In this document: positions 37,750 to 48,300 of the stretch, one piece after another
Layout of the letters: each line of letters starts with the position of its first letter
Position numbering within the stretch: position 1 is the first letter of the stretch
Assembly (NCBI GenBank): GCA_002483265.1
Contig: DLHO01000008.1
Span: 62,001 to 126,000 of the forward strand
Reading direction: 5' to 3'
Length of the DNA: 64,000 bases
DNA from: Flavobacteriales bacterium UBA7666
Lineage (GTDB): Bacteria; Bacteroidota; Bacteroidia; Flavobacteriales_D; Crocinitomicaceae
Made by a program: the position numbers and the translations under genes
Notes under the pieces: model-generated
The model's database searches: none
What the model was told of the DNA's origin: nothing
Seen by the model: only the letters and a program-made list of their open reading frames with translations

Positions 37750-39141
37750 ATGCTTATGCTAAAAACTACAATAGAATTACAATTGGAACGCTTGCGAGCT
37801 CCACAGCCGGCATTAAACTTGGTTTCTGCCTGTAGAATTCAGGAAGGAATTATTGCTTTGAATGATGAGAAAATTGCAGATTTGGCTCATTCATTTTATC
37901 AGTCAGATAAGAAAATTTCGGTATTTATCCCGGCATCCGGTTCTGGTTCCAGAATGTTTCATTTCTTGTTCGAGTTTTTAGACAATCCCAATGAAAGTAA
38001 TAGTGGATATGTGGAGCGCTTTTTGACCCACATTGAGGATTTTGCATTTTTCTATCAGTTTCCAACGTCTATTCAAAAGGCATTGCGAAATAGAAGCATG
38101 GACTTGGATGCATTTGTATCTTTTATTTTGAATAACAAAGGTTATGGATTGGCACATCTTCCGAAAGGATTGATACCTTTTCATAAAACCGGACCTTTTT
38201 TACTGTGTCCAATTCAGGAACACGTAGTTCAGGGACAATTATTGAATCAAAATGCGTGTTCTTTTCATTTTACAATCCAGCCGAAATTTCAGGAATATAT
38301 TCAGCGTCAACTAGAATTTCTGGAAGGAATGACTTCTAAAAAGTTTGAGGTGGATTTTTCGGTGCAGAACATGAAGACGAATGCAGTTGCTTTTGATGAT
38401 AATTTTCTTCCGATCCTTAATCCGGAAGGAGATCTGTTAACAAGACCTGCAGGACATGGAGCATTATTGGAAAATTTCGCTGAAGTGGATGCGGATTTGA
38501 TCTTTATTAAGAATATTGACAATATTCAGCACTACAATCATTCAGGAATAGCTATTGAAACACAGCGTATGTTGGGTGGTTTATTTTTGGAAGTTCAAAC
38601 GGAAGTAGAAAAACTGCTTGCAGATTTTTCGGAAGAAGCCTGGAATGATTTCAATGCCGCGTATCAGTTGTTTCATGAATCAGCAAATGATTTATCAAAC
38701 AAGGAGAAATTAGAATTACTGAAAAGACCTCTGCGTATTTGCGGAATGGTTCAAAACGAAGGACAACCAGGTGGTGGGCCATTTTGGGTAGAAAATCAGG
38801 GTGAAATCACAAAACAAATCGTTGAAAAAGCACAAATCAATCCGAAAAGCGATCAGGTACGTGTGATGATTCAATCTTCGCACTTTAATCCTGTAATCAT
38901 GGTTTGTCAAGGGAAAAATACAGATGGTTCTAAAATTGATTTAGCCGCATTTAAGGATGAGAACGCCTATTTTAAAGTCAGTAAATCACACAATGGTCAA
39001 TCCATTCATTTTGTAGAACTACCGGGCTTATGGAATGGCTCCATGGCTAAATGGAACACTGTTTTTGTTGAGATTCCGAGTGAAACGTTTAGTCCTGTGA
39101 AATCAATTTTGGATTTGCTGGATAAAGCGCATCAACCCTGA
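37750..39141 (+). CDS. DUF4301 protein
   Basis: From the ATG at 37750 (preceded by AGGAAG) the protein has 463 residues; upstream in-frame starts would run into the divergent methyltransferase gene. It fits the Bacteroidetes DUF4301 family, with VFIPASGSGSRMFHFL near residue 55 (a nucleotide-sugar-like Gly/Ser loop resembling nucleotidyltransferases), GHGALLENF, FIKNIDNIQ and CGMVQNEGQPGGGPFWV. The GSGSRM loop and IDN motif suggest a nucleotidyltransferase-like fold, but no activity is established. Convergent with the DUF58 gene. Confidence 0.8.
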   Translation: MLMLKTTIELQLERLRAPQPALNLVSACRIQEGIIALNDEKIADLAHSFYQSDKKISVFIPASGSGSRMFHFLFEFLDNPNESNSGYVERFLTHIEDFAFFYQFPTSIQKALRNRSMDLDAFVSFILNNKGYGLAHLPKGLIPFHKTGPFLLCPIQEHVVQGQLLNQNACSFHFTIQPKFQEYIQRQLEFLEGMTSKKFEVDFSVQNMKTNAVAFDDNFLPILNPEGDLLTRPAGHGALLENFAEVDADLIFIKNIDNIQHYNHSGIAIETQRMLGGLFLEVQTEVEKLLADFSEEAWNDFNAAYQLFHESANDLSNKEKLELLKRPLRICGMVQNEGQPGGGPFWVENQGEITKQIVEKAQINPKSDQVRVMIQSSHFNPVIMVCQGKNTDGSKIDLAAFKDENAYFKVSKSHNGQSIHFVELPGLWNGSMAKWNTVFVEIPSETFSPVKSILDLLDKAHQP

Positions 39142-39151
39142 AGAATTCGGA

Positions 39152-39231
39152 ACTTCGACTCCGCTCAGTTACCGAATTTAATCTGGTGAATTGATAGGGC
39201 GAAACCAAAGGTGACTGAGCGGAGTCGAAGT
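39152..39231. repeat. Inverted repeat of the GCGGAGTCGAAG family (copy 1)
   Basis: ACTTCGACTCCGCTCAGT (39152-39169) and ACTGAGCGGAGTCGAAGT (39214-39231) are perfect 18-bp complements with a 44-nt loop, between convergent genes. Related copies lie at 41988-42061 and 55716-55735. It may act as a transcription stop or be a spreading repeat. Confidence 0.7.
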
Positions 39232-39236
39232 CAACT

Positions 39237-40157
39237 TTAGTAAAGTTTTTGTCGTTTCAACAAGTATTTTACTAATACATCCTGAATAGGATCCTTGATG
39301 TCTATTGGATAAAAATCTACATTGTATTGTGTGCATTTCAGGTTGACTTCATTGAAATAGCGATTGATCTCGGTCGTATATTTTTCCTTTATTTCAGCAG
39401 GTTGTAATTTCATTTTCTCACCCGTTTCCATATCGATGAGGTTGATTGGGTTGTGACCTAATTCAAAATCGATCTCGGTAGCTTTATCCATGACATGAAA
39501 CAAAACCACTTCATGCTTGTTGTGCTTCATATGCTGAATGCTTTGCATGAATTCATCCAATCGGGAAGGATCGTCTAGTAAATCGGTGAAAATGACGATC
39601 AAACTTCGTTTGTGACACAATTCTGCAACATCGTGGAGGCAGGTAATTGTTTCCGTTAATTTGGAATCAATTGCTTCATATGCATGGAGTTGTTTTTCCA
39701 TTTCATGCAATAGAAAACGATGGTGCGCTCCGGAAGATTTTGCCGGAGTATGCAAAAACAAGCGATTGTGAAACAGGGAAAGTCCAACTGCATCCCGCTG
39801 TCTTTTCAGTAATTCAGATAAAGATGCCGCTGCAAGAACAGAAAATTCCAATTTAGATAAATCATTTTTCCCACTGTAATACATGGAGGAAGAGACATCA
39901 ACCACCATTTGGCAGCGAAGGTTTGTTTCTTCTTCGTGTTTTTTTGTGAACATTTTATCTGATCGACCAAATAATTTCCAATCAATGTGACGGGTAGACT
40001 CTCCAGGATTGTATAGACGATGTTCTGCAAATTCCACGGAAAAACCATGGAATGGACTTTTGTGCATTCCGGTAATGAATCCTTCTACGACCTGTTTTGC
40101 AAGCAATTCAAGATTGCCGAATTGAGCTAGCTGGTCTTTTTGTATGGTAGACAACAT
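39237..40157 (-). CDS. DUF58 protein (vWA-type)
   Basis: A 306-residue DUF58 protein: the hallmark HIDWKLFGRSDKMFTKKHEEETNL lies near residue 60, followed by a vWA-like domain whose MIDAS start is VVDVSSSMYYSG. The C-terminal part (residues ~200-306) completes the vWA-like fold. In many bacteria DUF58 proteins work with a MoxR AAA ATPase and membrane Bat proteins; neither is next to this gene, so its partner must be elsewhere. Followed by the GCGGAGTCGAAG inverted repeat. Confidence 0.85.
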   Translation of the reverse strand: MLSTIQKDQLAQFGNLELLAKQVVEGFITGMHKSPFHGFSVEFAEHRLYNPGESTRHIDWKLFGRSDKMFTKKHEEETNLRCQMVVDVSSSMYYSGKNDLSKLEFSVLAAASLSELLKRQRDAVGLSLFHNRLFLHTPAKSSGAHHRFLLHEMEKQLHAYEAIDSKLTETITCLHDVAELCHKRSLIVIFTDLLDDPSRLDEFMQSIQHMKHNKHEVVLFHVMDKATEIDFELGHNPINLIDMETGEKMKLQPAEIKEKYTTEINRYFNEVNLKCTQYNVDFYPIDIKDPIQDVLVKYLLKRQKLY

Positions 40158-40207
40158 GCTTCGAAAATACGTATAAATGTGATTGTTTTATGGAAGTTTC
40201 ACGAATT

Positions 40208-41149
40208 TTAAGAAAGAACTTCTGTTTCAGCTTCAATAAGTAGTTGTGGTTCTTTTCTCCGTTTTTTTCCTGTCCGAAAGATGGTGCCGAAAATCACGCC
40301 GAATACCACCAGACAAACCCCGATTATGGATGCAAATTCCAGTTTTTCATTGAAAACAAACCAACCGGACAACAAAGCGTAAATGGCACCAATGTATTGG
40401 AAAGGTGCAACGATCGCTGTATTCGTAGATAGAAATGCGCGCGTCATACAAACTTGGGCTATTTGGGTGAATATTCCGATTGTTAGTAAAATCAGCCATT
40501 CAATTCCTCTTGGAAATGTGAAATCAAACAAACACCAGATTCCGGTCAATGGAAGTGCAAGCATGGGAAAGTATATCACAATGTTGATGGTTTCTTCTGT
40601 ATCTTTCAATTTGGAGATCGCATTGTAAGCAATTCCGGATAAAACAGCGGAAACAATTCCCATTCCCATCCAGAACAAATCCAGTTTTTGATGATTGAAA
40701 CCACCCAGAAGTCCATTGAATCCGATGAAAATAACACCTGAAAAAGCAATCAGACTACTGATGTATTGCGTTTTACTGACTCTTTCCTGAAATAGACGTG
40801 AAGCAATCAATACGGTAAAAATAGGAGAAAGGTATTGCAGTGTGGAGGCAATTGCTAAGGGTAATTTGTGCAGTGTGAAGAAGAAAATAGTGAGTGCAAG
40901 CATTCCGGCAGTTCCTCTTAGAAGTAACCATCTTCTATTGTTTCCCAGAATCGGAAGTCCACGGTATTTGATTATTGCTGCACTGATTACGAATGAAACA
41001 AGACTTCTGAAAAACACCAATTCATGAGCAGGATATTTCTGTAAATGAGGTATGATATCATTTTCAGGATTTCCAAGGAGCTTCACAAAGAAGTTGATGA
41101 TGAAAAATGCCATTCCTGAAAGAATAATGTAAACAATACCTTTAATCAT
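40208..41149 (-). CDS. EamA-type (DMT) transporter
   Basis: A 313-residue integral membrane protein with about ten hydrophobic helices in two EamA repeats, the drug/metabolite transporter fold. Supporting segments are FFTLHKLPLAIASTLQYLSPIFTVLIASRLFQERVS (first repeat) and FLSTNTAIVAPFQYIGAIYALLSGWFVFNEKLEF (second repeat). The substrate cannot be told; relatives export amino acids or other metabolites. A TAATTTTG box on the reverse strand (41161-41154) lies only 4 nt from the start codon, so the transcript may be nearly leaderless. Confidence 0.85.
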   Translation of the reverse strand: MIKGIVYIILSGMAFFIINFFVKLLGNPENDIIPHLQKYPAHELVFFRSLVSFVISAAIIKYRGLPILGNNRRWLLLRGTAGMLALTIFFFTLHKLPLAIASTLQYLSPIFTVLIASRLFQERVSKTQYISSLIAFSGVIFIGFNGLLGGFNHQKLDLFWMGMGIVSAVLSGIAYNAISKLKDTEETINIVIYFPMLALPLTGIWCLFDFTFPRGIEWLILLTIGIFTQIAQVCMTRAFLSTNTAIVAPFQYIGAIYALLSGWFVFNEKLEFASIIGVCLVVFGVIFGTIFRTGKKRRKEPQLLIEAETEVLS

Positions 41150-41251
41150 ACTTCAAAATTACAATGTATGTTCAATCCCTGCCAATGTTTGATCAATTTC
41201 TGCGTTAAGTAAAGAAATACTTTTGTAGATTTAGACGTAAAATAGGTTTTC

Positions 41252-41971
41252 ATGAAAAAGTTTCTCTTACTGTTATTCATTTTGAATTCACTAACATATT
41301 CCAATGCTCAGATTGAAAATGACAAATGGAGTATAACCGGTGAGTTGATGTTGCCAGCAGGTATGGGGAATAAAATGTTTCGCAATTACCTGAACGGATT
41401 GGTGTATGCCCATCCGAAAATTCAATACAAACCTTTTAAACATTGGTATGTGGCTTTCGGACCGAAATACATGTATTATAAAGTGAATCAATTCCGTATT
41501 CCTTTTGAACCGGGAGTTAGTAACGATTCTGTTTCAAATCACCAGAAAGTATATTCGATGACCGGAGGAATGCATGTTCTTGGTGGAGATATTGAATTGG
41601 GTTGGACTAGTTGGGTTGGCCCTCGTTTGGGACTGGAACTGGGGGTTCGCGGAGGAATTGCCCAACACTGGTTTACAACATCGGGAACGAAAGTTTATGG
41701 AAAACAAGATGTGCTTGCAGCATATGTAGAACCGATGTTTTCAATAATATTGGCTGCGGACGAAGCAGTTGCTTATCGCTGGATTGTAGGTTATAATTTT
41801 ACCGGTTATAAATTCACAGGAAGCAGAATTGGTTCGACATCTTCTGGCGGATACAGTGAGAAAGATCTAAGAGCTCCGACACAATCAATCTTTGTTGGTT
41901 TTGCCATTTCACTCTATTTCAATAATCAGCGCTCAGACGTGTTTATTGATGAACCGAGTGGTGGGGAATGA
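41252..41971 (+). CDS. Exported protein, probable outer-membrane beta-barrel
   Basis: A 239-residue protein with signal MKKFLLLLFILNSLTYSNAQ. The mature part alternates polar and hydrophobic residues with many aromatic ends (KPFKHWYVAFGPKYMYYKV, GLELGVRGGIAQHW, YRWIVGYNFTGYKFTG, SIFVGFAISLYF), which suggests an eight-stranded outer-membrane barrel, though not a named family. No catalytic motif is visible. TACTTTTG at 41218-41225 could be a -7 promoter element 26 nt upstream of the start. Confidence 0.6.
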   Translation: MKKFLLLLFILNSLTYSNAQIENDKWSITGELMLPAGMGNKMFRNYLNGLVYAHPKIQYKPFKHWYVAFGPKYMYYKVNQFRIPFEPGVSNDSVSNHQKVYSMTGGMHVLGGDIELGWTSWVGPRLGLELGVRGGIAQHWFTTSGTKVYGKQDVLAAYVEPMFSIILAADEAVAYRWIVGYNFTGYKFTGSRIGSTSSGGYSEKDLRAPTQSIFVGFAISLYFNNQRSDVFIDEPSGGE

Positions 41972-41987
41972 TTTAAGTTCATTGTAG

Positions 41988-42061
41988 CTTTGACTCCACT
42001 CAGCTACTTTGTAATCAATGTAAAGACTAACTCTTCAAAAGGTGTCTGAGCGGAGTCGAAG
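41988..42061. repeat. Inverted repeat of the GCGGAGTCGAAG family (copy 2)
   Basis: CTTTGACTCCACTCAG (41988-42003) pairs with CTGAGCGGAGTCGAAG (42046-42061) with two mismatched positions. It follows a plus-strand gene by 17 nt and is the same element as at 39152-39231. The remaining 42062-42250 stretch shows no gene and no further clear element. Confidence 0.65.
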
Positions 42062-42250
42062 ACCACCTTTAATTCCAAACATCTTATTTAACGGTTTCCA
42101 CCATTCACGGTATTTTGGTTACCATTCACCGATTTTTGATGGGTTCCTAATTTTTCCGTACCGAAATTTGCCCTGTTTAATAGTTTATTTAACTCAAAAC
42201 ACCTGGTTTTAGGGAAGTTTTGAATTATTTGTACAATTAAATCGAAAGAA

Positions 42251-42285
42251 TTTAAACGTTTGTTTAAAAATGATGTTTAAATTTG
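42251..42285 (+). promoter_or_regulatory. Operator-like palindrome and promoter of the tetR efflux operon
   Basis: TTTAAAC-GTTT-GTTTAAA (42251-42268) is a perfect 7-bp inverted repeat. It contains TTG (42260-42262), and TAAATTTG (42278-42285) follows 15 nt later and 16 nt before the tetR ATG. A palindrome at the -33 region is where a TetR dimer would block its own promoter, so autorepression is likely; spacing is shorter than the 19-nt norm. Confidence 0.62.
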
Positions 42286-42301
42286 TCGCGATTTTAAAAA
42301 T

Positions 42302-42922
42302 ATGAGCAAAGAACTATCTACAGAAGCGAAGATCCGGGAAGCTGCAAAGAATGTCTTTATAGCGAAGGGGTTTGACGGCTGTACCTCCCGTGAAATAGCG
42401 AAGGCTGCGGGAATGAATGTGGCGCTTGTAAACTATTACTTCTGTTCAAAAAAACAATTGTTTAAACTCATCTTTGAAGCTGCAATGGAAGACTTTATGC
42501 TTTCAACAGTAGAAGTATTCCGAAAAGATCTTAGTCTGGAATCAAAAATGCGGATTTTCATCGAACGGGAATTTGAATTTTTGACTATGCATCCGGATAT
42601 CCCGCGTTTTATTTTGTCGGAACTTTCACGAGGAGATAAATGCGAATTTGATCATGCAGGAATCCTTGATAAGATAGCTGAAACAGGTGTTTTTGAAGAG
42701 CTGATGGATGCACAGGAAAAAGGAGTGATTCGCAAAATGGACTTGACAAATCTGATGTTGATGATCATGTCAAACTGTCATTATCCTTTCATGGCAAAGC
42801 CTTTAATGAAATACCTAAACAGTTTGTCGGAAGAGGAATACCAGGAGCGCTTAATGCTCCAGAAACAATATGTTACGGAAATGCTAATCGGGTATTTATT
42901 TCTCCCGAAAACAAATATATAA
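42302..42922 (+). CDS. TetR/AcrR-family transcriptional repressor
   Basis: A 206-residue repressor. The N-terminal helix-turn-helix (residues ~6-52) reads TEAKIREAAKNVFIAKGFDGCTSREIAKAAGMNVALVNYYFCSKKQLF, the TetR motif; the C-terminal two-thirds is a helical ligand pocket. It heads an operon with a TolC channel, an adaptor and an RND permease, so it most likely senses a pump substrate and represses the set through the palindrome just upstream. The ligand is unknown. Confidence 0.9.
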   Translation: MSKELSTEAKIREAAKNVFIAKGFDGCTSREIAKAAGMNVALVNYYFCSKKQLFKLIFEAAMEDFMLSTVEVFRKDLSLESKMRIFIEREFEFLTMHPDIPRFILSELSRGDKCEFDHAGILDKIAETGVFEELMDAQEKGVIRKMDLTNLMLMIMSNCHYPFMAKPLMKYLNSLSEEEYQERLMLQKQYVTEMLIGYLFLPKTNI

Positions 42923-42948
42923 ACACTTCATTTAAACAAAGATTTAAT

Positions 42949-44250
42949 ATGAGAAAAAGTTTTTTAGGTGTACTCTTGGTTTTAGGAGTTGGAAGTAATG
43001 CTTCAGCTCAGGTATTGGACCTTGAAACATGTTTGAAAATGGCGGATACGGCCAATTTATCTATTGTTAACTCCCGATTGGACGTAGCAATAAATAAAAG
43101 TCAGGTTTCCTCCTATTTAACTGCGCGTTATCCAAAGATCATTGCTACTGGTGATTATAAGTATAATGCGATTATCCCGGGTCAGTTGCTTCCGGCTGAA
43201 ATGTTTGGTGGTGCTCCCGGAACTTATCAAACAGTAAAGTTTGGTGTTCCTTATGTGTTTAGTAATTCTATTCAATTGCAGCAGATTCTTTTCAATCCAC
43301 AGATAAATTATGGGATTGCTGCTTTGAAAATTCAACAAGAGGTGGTGGAGATTCAGCAAAAAATTACCGAGCGCGACAGTAAAACTCAGGTTGCTAATAC
43401 CTTTTTCAATTTGCAGGCAGTCAATAAACAGATTGCTTTCGTAGATTCAAATTTGGTAAACATTGAGCGATTAATTGCTAACATGGAGGCAATGGAAAGA
43501 CAGAAGATGGTTGTTCAAACCGAAGTCGATAAGTTGCGAATCAATCGTTTGAGTTCGGTGAATGCGAAGCAGACATTGCTTGCAAATAAAGATCAATTGG
43601 AAATGTTGTTGAAGATCCTGATCGGAATGCCGGAAGATCAAAAATTTACATTGGCATCTGATGATTTGGTAGAGAAATCAATTTTGATTGATGGAAATAC
43701 GATCAATTATCCGGAATTGGAATTGGTTAGTGCACAGATTCGAATGAATGAAGAAGAGAAAAAGGGGACAAATATGGCTTACTTACCTTCTTTGGCTTTC
43801 GTGGCGGGTTACAACTATACGTATAACATGAAGCCGGAGGATAAAGTACGTCAGGGGATTCCTTCTGCATTTTTAGGTCTGCGCCTGGATTGGACTTTAT
43901 TTGATGGGATGGAAAAACACTTCAAACAGAAGGTGACCAAGATTACTCATTTGAAATTGGAGAATCAGGAAGAATTGTTGTCCCAACAATTGCATATGCA
44001 AACTGAAAATGCAAAACGTCAGATCGAAATTCAGTTAAATTCCCTTGGAATCGCTCAGGAACAATTGAAGCTTTCCCAAAGTGTTTACAAACAAACGGAG
44101 CTTCAATATAATGAAGGAACGGTGGATTCTAACGATCTTGTGAAAGCAAGTACGGATTTACAACAATCACAAACAAACCTGGTTTTGGCATACGTTCAAC
44201 TACGTCAGGCAGAATTAGAGTATTTAAAAAACATAGGAAACGTTAAATAA
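42949..44250 (+). CDS. TolC-family outer-membrane channel, system 2
   Basis: A 433-residue channel protein with signal MRKSFLGVLLVLGVGSNASAQ and no lipobox, unlike the system 1 channel. Two repeated halves of long amphipathic helices (LDLETCLKMADTANLSIVNSRLDVAINKSQ... and KVTKITHLKLENQEELLSQQLHMQTENAKRQIEIQLNS) with the barrel strands between them fit TolC. The gap to tetR is 26 nt, so it is the second gene of the same transcript. Confidence 0.88.
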   Translation: MRKSFLGVLLVLGVGSNASAQVLDLETCLKMADTANLSIVNSRLDVAINKSQVSSYLTARYPKIIATGDYKYNAIIPGQLLPAEMFGGAPGTYQTVKFGVPYVFSNSIQLQQILFNPQINYGIAALKIQQEVVEIQQKITERDSKTQVANTFFNLQAVNKQIAFVDSNLVNIERLIANMEAMERQKMVVQTEVDKLRINRLSSVNAKQTLLANKDQLEMLLKILIGMPEDQKFTLASDDLVEKSILIDGNTINYPELELVSAQIRMNEEEKKGTNMAYLPSLAFVAGYNYTYNMKPEDKVRQGIPSAFLGLRLDWTLFDGMEKHFKQKVTKITHLKLENQEELLSQQLHMQTENAKRQIEIQLNSLGIAQEQLKLSQSVYKQTELQYNEGTVDSNDLVKASTDLQQSQTNLVLAYVQLRQAELEYLKNIGNVK

Positions 44251-44273
44251 TAATCAGATTAACTTATATAGAA

Positions 44274-45326
44274 ATGAAAAGAGTTATCACTATAGTCATC
44301 GTAGCAGTAGTTTTGGTAGGACTAGTTGTCTTCAAATTAAAGTCTAATCAGAAAGCGGTTCAGGCAAAAGTTTTCATTAACGATGTAAATGCAGCGGTTT
44401 TGGTAAAGACTTCGCGTCCAACTATCCATTCATTTGAAAGTTCGCTTTCTTTTCTTGGAACATTTGAACCGTCTCGTCAAAATACAATCGGATCGGATGC
44501 AAATGGAAAATTGGTAAGTATTCGTTTTGACGAAGGCGATCAGGTAAGACAAGGTCAATTACTTGCAAAGGTAGATGATGAAATGTTGCAGTTACAGCTT
44601 CAAGGTGCCGATGTTGGTTTGGAAGGTCAGAAAAATGACGACCAACGTTATTCAAATCTTGAAAAGGAAAATGCTGTTTCAGGTGTTCAAGTTGAAAAAA
44701 CAAGGTTAGGTGTTCGTTCAGGTGAATTGCAAAAGAAACAAATCCAGAAACAAATCAAAAGCACATCAATCGTTGCTCCTTATTCAGGTGTAGTTACCAA
44801 AAAAATGATTGATTTAGGATCGTTTGTCGGACAGGGTACACCTTTGTTTGAGCTAACAGATATTTCCAGCTTGAAATTAACTGTGAACGTTCCTGAAAGA
44901 GATGTTTTGAAATTCAGATTGGGACAAGGAGTTGCTATTTTGGCTGATATTTATGGCGACAGAGAATTCTCCGGAAAAATTACAAACATTTCTGTAGTAG
45001 CAGATAGAGCGCATAACTTCAAAGTTCAAATCACTGTTCCCAATGCGAAAAGAGAATTGATGGCAGGAATGTATGGTTCGGTTCGTTTGAAAAACAACGA
45101 AAGTGTTACCAGACTTTCTGTTCCGCGAGTTGCTTTGGTTGGATCGTCTAAAAATCCACAAGTATATGTTGTACGAAATGGCATAGCATATTTGACCACA
45201 TTCAATGCAGGAACTTCTGACGGAGAATACATTGAGGTAATTAGTGGAATTAAAGCAGGAGATGTCATTGTTGTGAAAGGACAGGTGAATCTTCAAGACA
45301 AGACAAAGATCAAAACCAATAAATAA
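44274..45326 (+). CDS. RND efflux periplasmic adaptor, system 2
   Basis: A 350-residue adaptor with one N-terminal membrane anchor (MKRVITIVIVAVVLVGLVVFKLKSNQ) instead of a lipid anchor. It shows GSDANGKLVSIRFDEGDQVRQGQLLAKVDDEMLQLQL (lipoyl-like first half), a short alpha-hairpin with KENAVSGVQVEKTRLGVRSGELQ, TSIVAPYSGVVTKKMIDLGSFVGQGTPLFEL (second lipoyl half) and beta-barrel/membrane-proximal domains after ~195. The hairpin is shorter than in many AcrA-type adaptors. Confidence 0.88.
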   Translation: MKRVITIVIVAVVLVGLVVFKLKSNQKAVQAKVFINDVNAAVLVKTSRPTIHSFESSLSFLGTFEPSRQNTIGSDANGKLVSIRFDEGDQVRQGQLLAKVDDEMLQLQLQGADVGLEGQKNDDQRYSNLEKENAVSGVQVEKTRLGVRSGELQKKQIQKQIKSTSIVAPYSGVVTKKMIDLGSFVGQGTPLFELTDISSLKLTVNVPERDVLKFRLGQGVAILADIYGDREFSGKITNISVVADRAHNFKVQITVPNAKRELMAGMYGSVRLKNNESVTRLSVPRVALVGSSKNPQVYVVRNGIAYLTTFNAGTSDGEYIEVISGIKAGDVIVVKGQVNLQDKTKIKTNK

Positions 45327-45335
45327 AATAAGGTC

Positions 45336-48300
45336 ATGACATTAACGGAATTATCCATTAAGAGACCGTCCTTCATTATTGTAATTTTTACAATATTGAT
45401 TGGTGGAGGTCTGATAAGTTATAATCAATTGAGCTATGAGCTATTGCCGGATTTCTCTCCGCCAATTCTTACAGTAACAACATTGTATCCCGGTGCTTCT
45501 CCTGCAACAGTAGAAACACAAGTTGCAAAACCCTTGGAAGATGCCTTGAGTGGTCTCGAGAATATTTCTGAGGTAACAACTTTCTCAATGGACAACGCAT
45601 CTGTCGTAATGCTTGAGTTTAAAGCTTCGGCAGATATTGACGTTGCATTGGAAGATGCGCAAAGAAAGGTCAATAATATTTTGAATGATTTGCCAGAAGG
45701 AACGAAAGCTCCTACAATTGCGAAAATTGAACCGAATGCATCTCCGGTACTTCAAGTGAGTGCGATTGCTAAAAACATGGATGATCGCGAGTTCATGGAG
45801 TTGATGGATAAGCAGCTTCTTCCTCAGATTAAGCAAACCAAAGGTGTTGCAGAAGTTCAGGTAATTGGTGGTGAGAAAAGAGCATTTCGGGTAGATGTTG
45901 ATAAGGATAAACTGAAAATGTATGGTTTGTCATTGGCACAAGTGAATCAAATTGTTGCTGGTGCAAACGTAGAGTTTCCTACAGGGAAATTGAAAAGTGA
46001 AACGGAGCAGATGACTGTTCGTTTGGCAGGAAAATTCCAAACGGTTGCAGACTTGAAAAACCTGATCGTTTATACAGATGGAACTTCTTCTGTTCGTTTG
46101 GGAGATGTTGCAGATGTAACTGACGGATCGGAAGATGTCATAACAGTGAGTCGTTTCAATGGATTGAATGGAATTGGGCTTCGAATTAAAAAGCAGAGTG
46201 ATGCGAATGCCGTGGATATGGCAAACCTGACGAAGCAAAAGTTCAAAGAGATCGAAGAAAAATACAAAAAAGAAGGAATCAAGTTTACAGTTGCGACAGA
46301 TACTTCAATTCCAACAATTGAATCGGTAGATGCCGTATTGCACGATTTGGAATTGGCGGTTTTATTGGTGGCCGCAGTAATGATGTTGTTCTTGCATAGT
46401 TTTAGAAATGCATTAATCGTATTGATTGCAATTCCTGCATCTTTGATTTCAACGTTCATTGCCATGTATATGCTGGGCTATACGCTTAACTTGATGACAC
46501 TACTTGCAATGTCCCTGGTAATTGGTATTCTCGTGGATGACTCCATTGTGGTACTGGAAAATATTTATCGTCACTTGCAGATGGGGAAAGGCCGAAGAAA
46601 AGCTGCCTTGGATGGTCGGAATGAAATTGGATTTACGGCATTGGCAATTACCTTGGTGGATGTCGTGGTATTCTCCCCGGTTGTTTTTATTGAAGGAACA
46701 ATTTCAGATATCTTGCGCCAGTTCTCTGTCGTAGTTGTGGTTTCCACTTTGATGTCTTTATTGGTCTGTTTTACCTTAACACCATGGTTGGCATCGCGTT
46801 TAGCTAAGGAAGTAAAACTAAATAGAAAGAATCCATTCCAACGTTTCTTGATATGGTTTGAAAGCATTATCAATTCATTCACGGAAGGATATGTGAAATT
46901 AGTTGCCTGGTCTTTGAAACATAAAATCATTATGGGACTTGGAGTTATTGCAATCTTCTTTGCTAGTATGGCTTCCATGGGACTTGGAATTGTAGGGCAG
47001 GAGTTCGTTGCTCAGGGTGATCAGGGGAAATTCATGATCAAACTGAAATACGATAAGAGTACCACTTTTGAGGAAAACAATGTTACAACGCTGGAAATTG
47101 AACAAATGATCATTGCTCAGAAAGATGTGATTGATATTGTTTTTGCAAACGTTGGGGGACCTTCTTCCGGAATGGGAGCAGCTTCTTTTGGTCAGGAAAA
47201 CAGATCTGAGATTACGGTGAAAATGAAGAAGGATATGCAGAAAAAGTATCCGACTTTAAATTACATGAATGAGATTCGTAAGAAAATTCAGGATAAATAT
47301 CCGGGTGTTGAGGTGAAGGCTTTGAATATGGGGATGGTTGATTCGGAAGAAGCACCAATAGAAATTTTCCTTTCTTCTGATGACTCTGATCTATTGATGA
47401 GAGAAGCACGAAGGTTGAAAACAAAAATCTTGAGTCTTCCGGGAGCAAAAGATCCGAGTATTTCCACAGATGAATTTTCTCCGGAGGTTCGGATCGAATT
47501 GAACCGTGAGAAGATGGGGCAGTTGGGCTTACCAATTGCGAGTGTTGGAATGCAATTGCAGAATGGTTTAACAGGAAATGATGACGCCCGTTTTGATGTC
47601 AAAGGGGAGGAATACGATATCCGAATCATGTTGGATAAATACGACAGAAGCAATGTAGACAACATCAATGAAATGACTTTTGTTACCAATGATGGAAAAC
47701 AAGTGCGTTTGAGTGAGTTTGCTGCTGTTTCTATTGAAAATGGATATGGTCAGTTGGAACGAAAAAACCGTATTTCAAATACCACTTTGAGATCATATGT
47801 GCTTGGAACTGCAGCAGGAACAGTTGCTGATTCAATTACGAATTACCTGAAAAAAGAGCCGTTGGATAAAAATGTGCGTATGCTTTGGGGTGGTGAAGTA
47901 AAACGTCAGAAAGAATCCATGGGAGCATTGGGTACTGCAATGGGAATCGGTTTGATTCTGGTTTACCTGATCATGGTTGCACTTTATGACAACTTTGTTT
48001 ATCCGTTCGTTGTATTGTTCTCTATTCTGGTTTCTTTAATCGGAGCAATTTTAGCACTGAATCTGACTTCTTCTAATATGGGAATCTTTACCATGCTAGG
48101 TATGTTAATGCTCTTAGGATTGGTGGCCAAGAATGCCATTCTGATTGTGGATTTTACCAACCACTTGAAAGCAGAAGGTCGCTCTACATACAATGCGCTT
48201 TTAGAATCAGTTAGAGAGCGTATGAGACCAATCTTAATGACAACGATTGCGATGGTTGTGGGTATGATTCCAATTGCAACTGCAACGGGTTCCGGAGCAG

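Noticed and set aside
46070..47689. Several long reverse-strand frames inside the second RND permease gene
   Set aside because: They are antisense shadows of a large, well-supported gene with all RND motifs.
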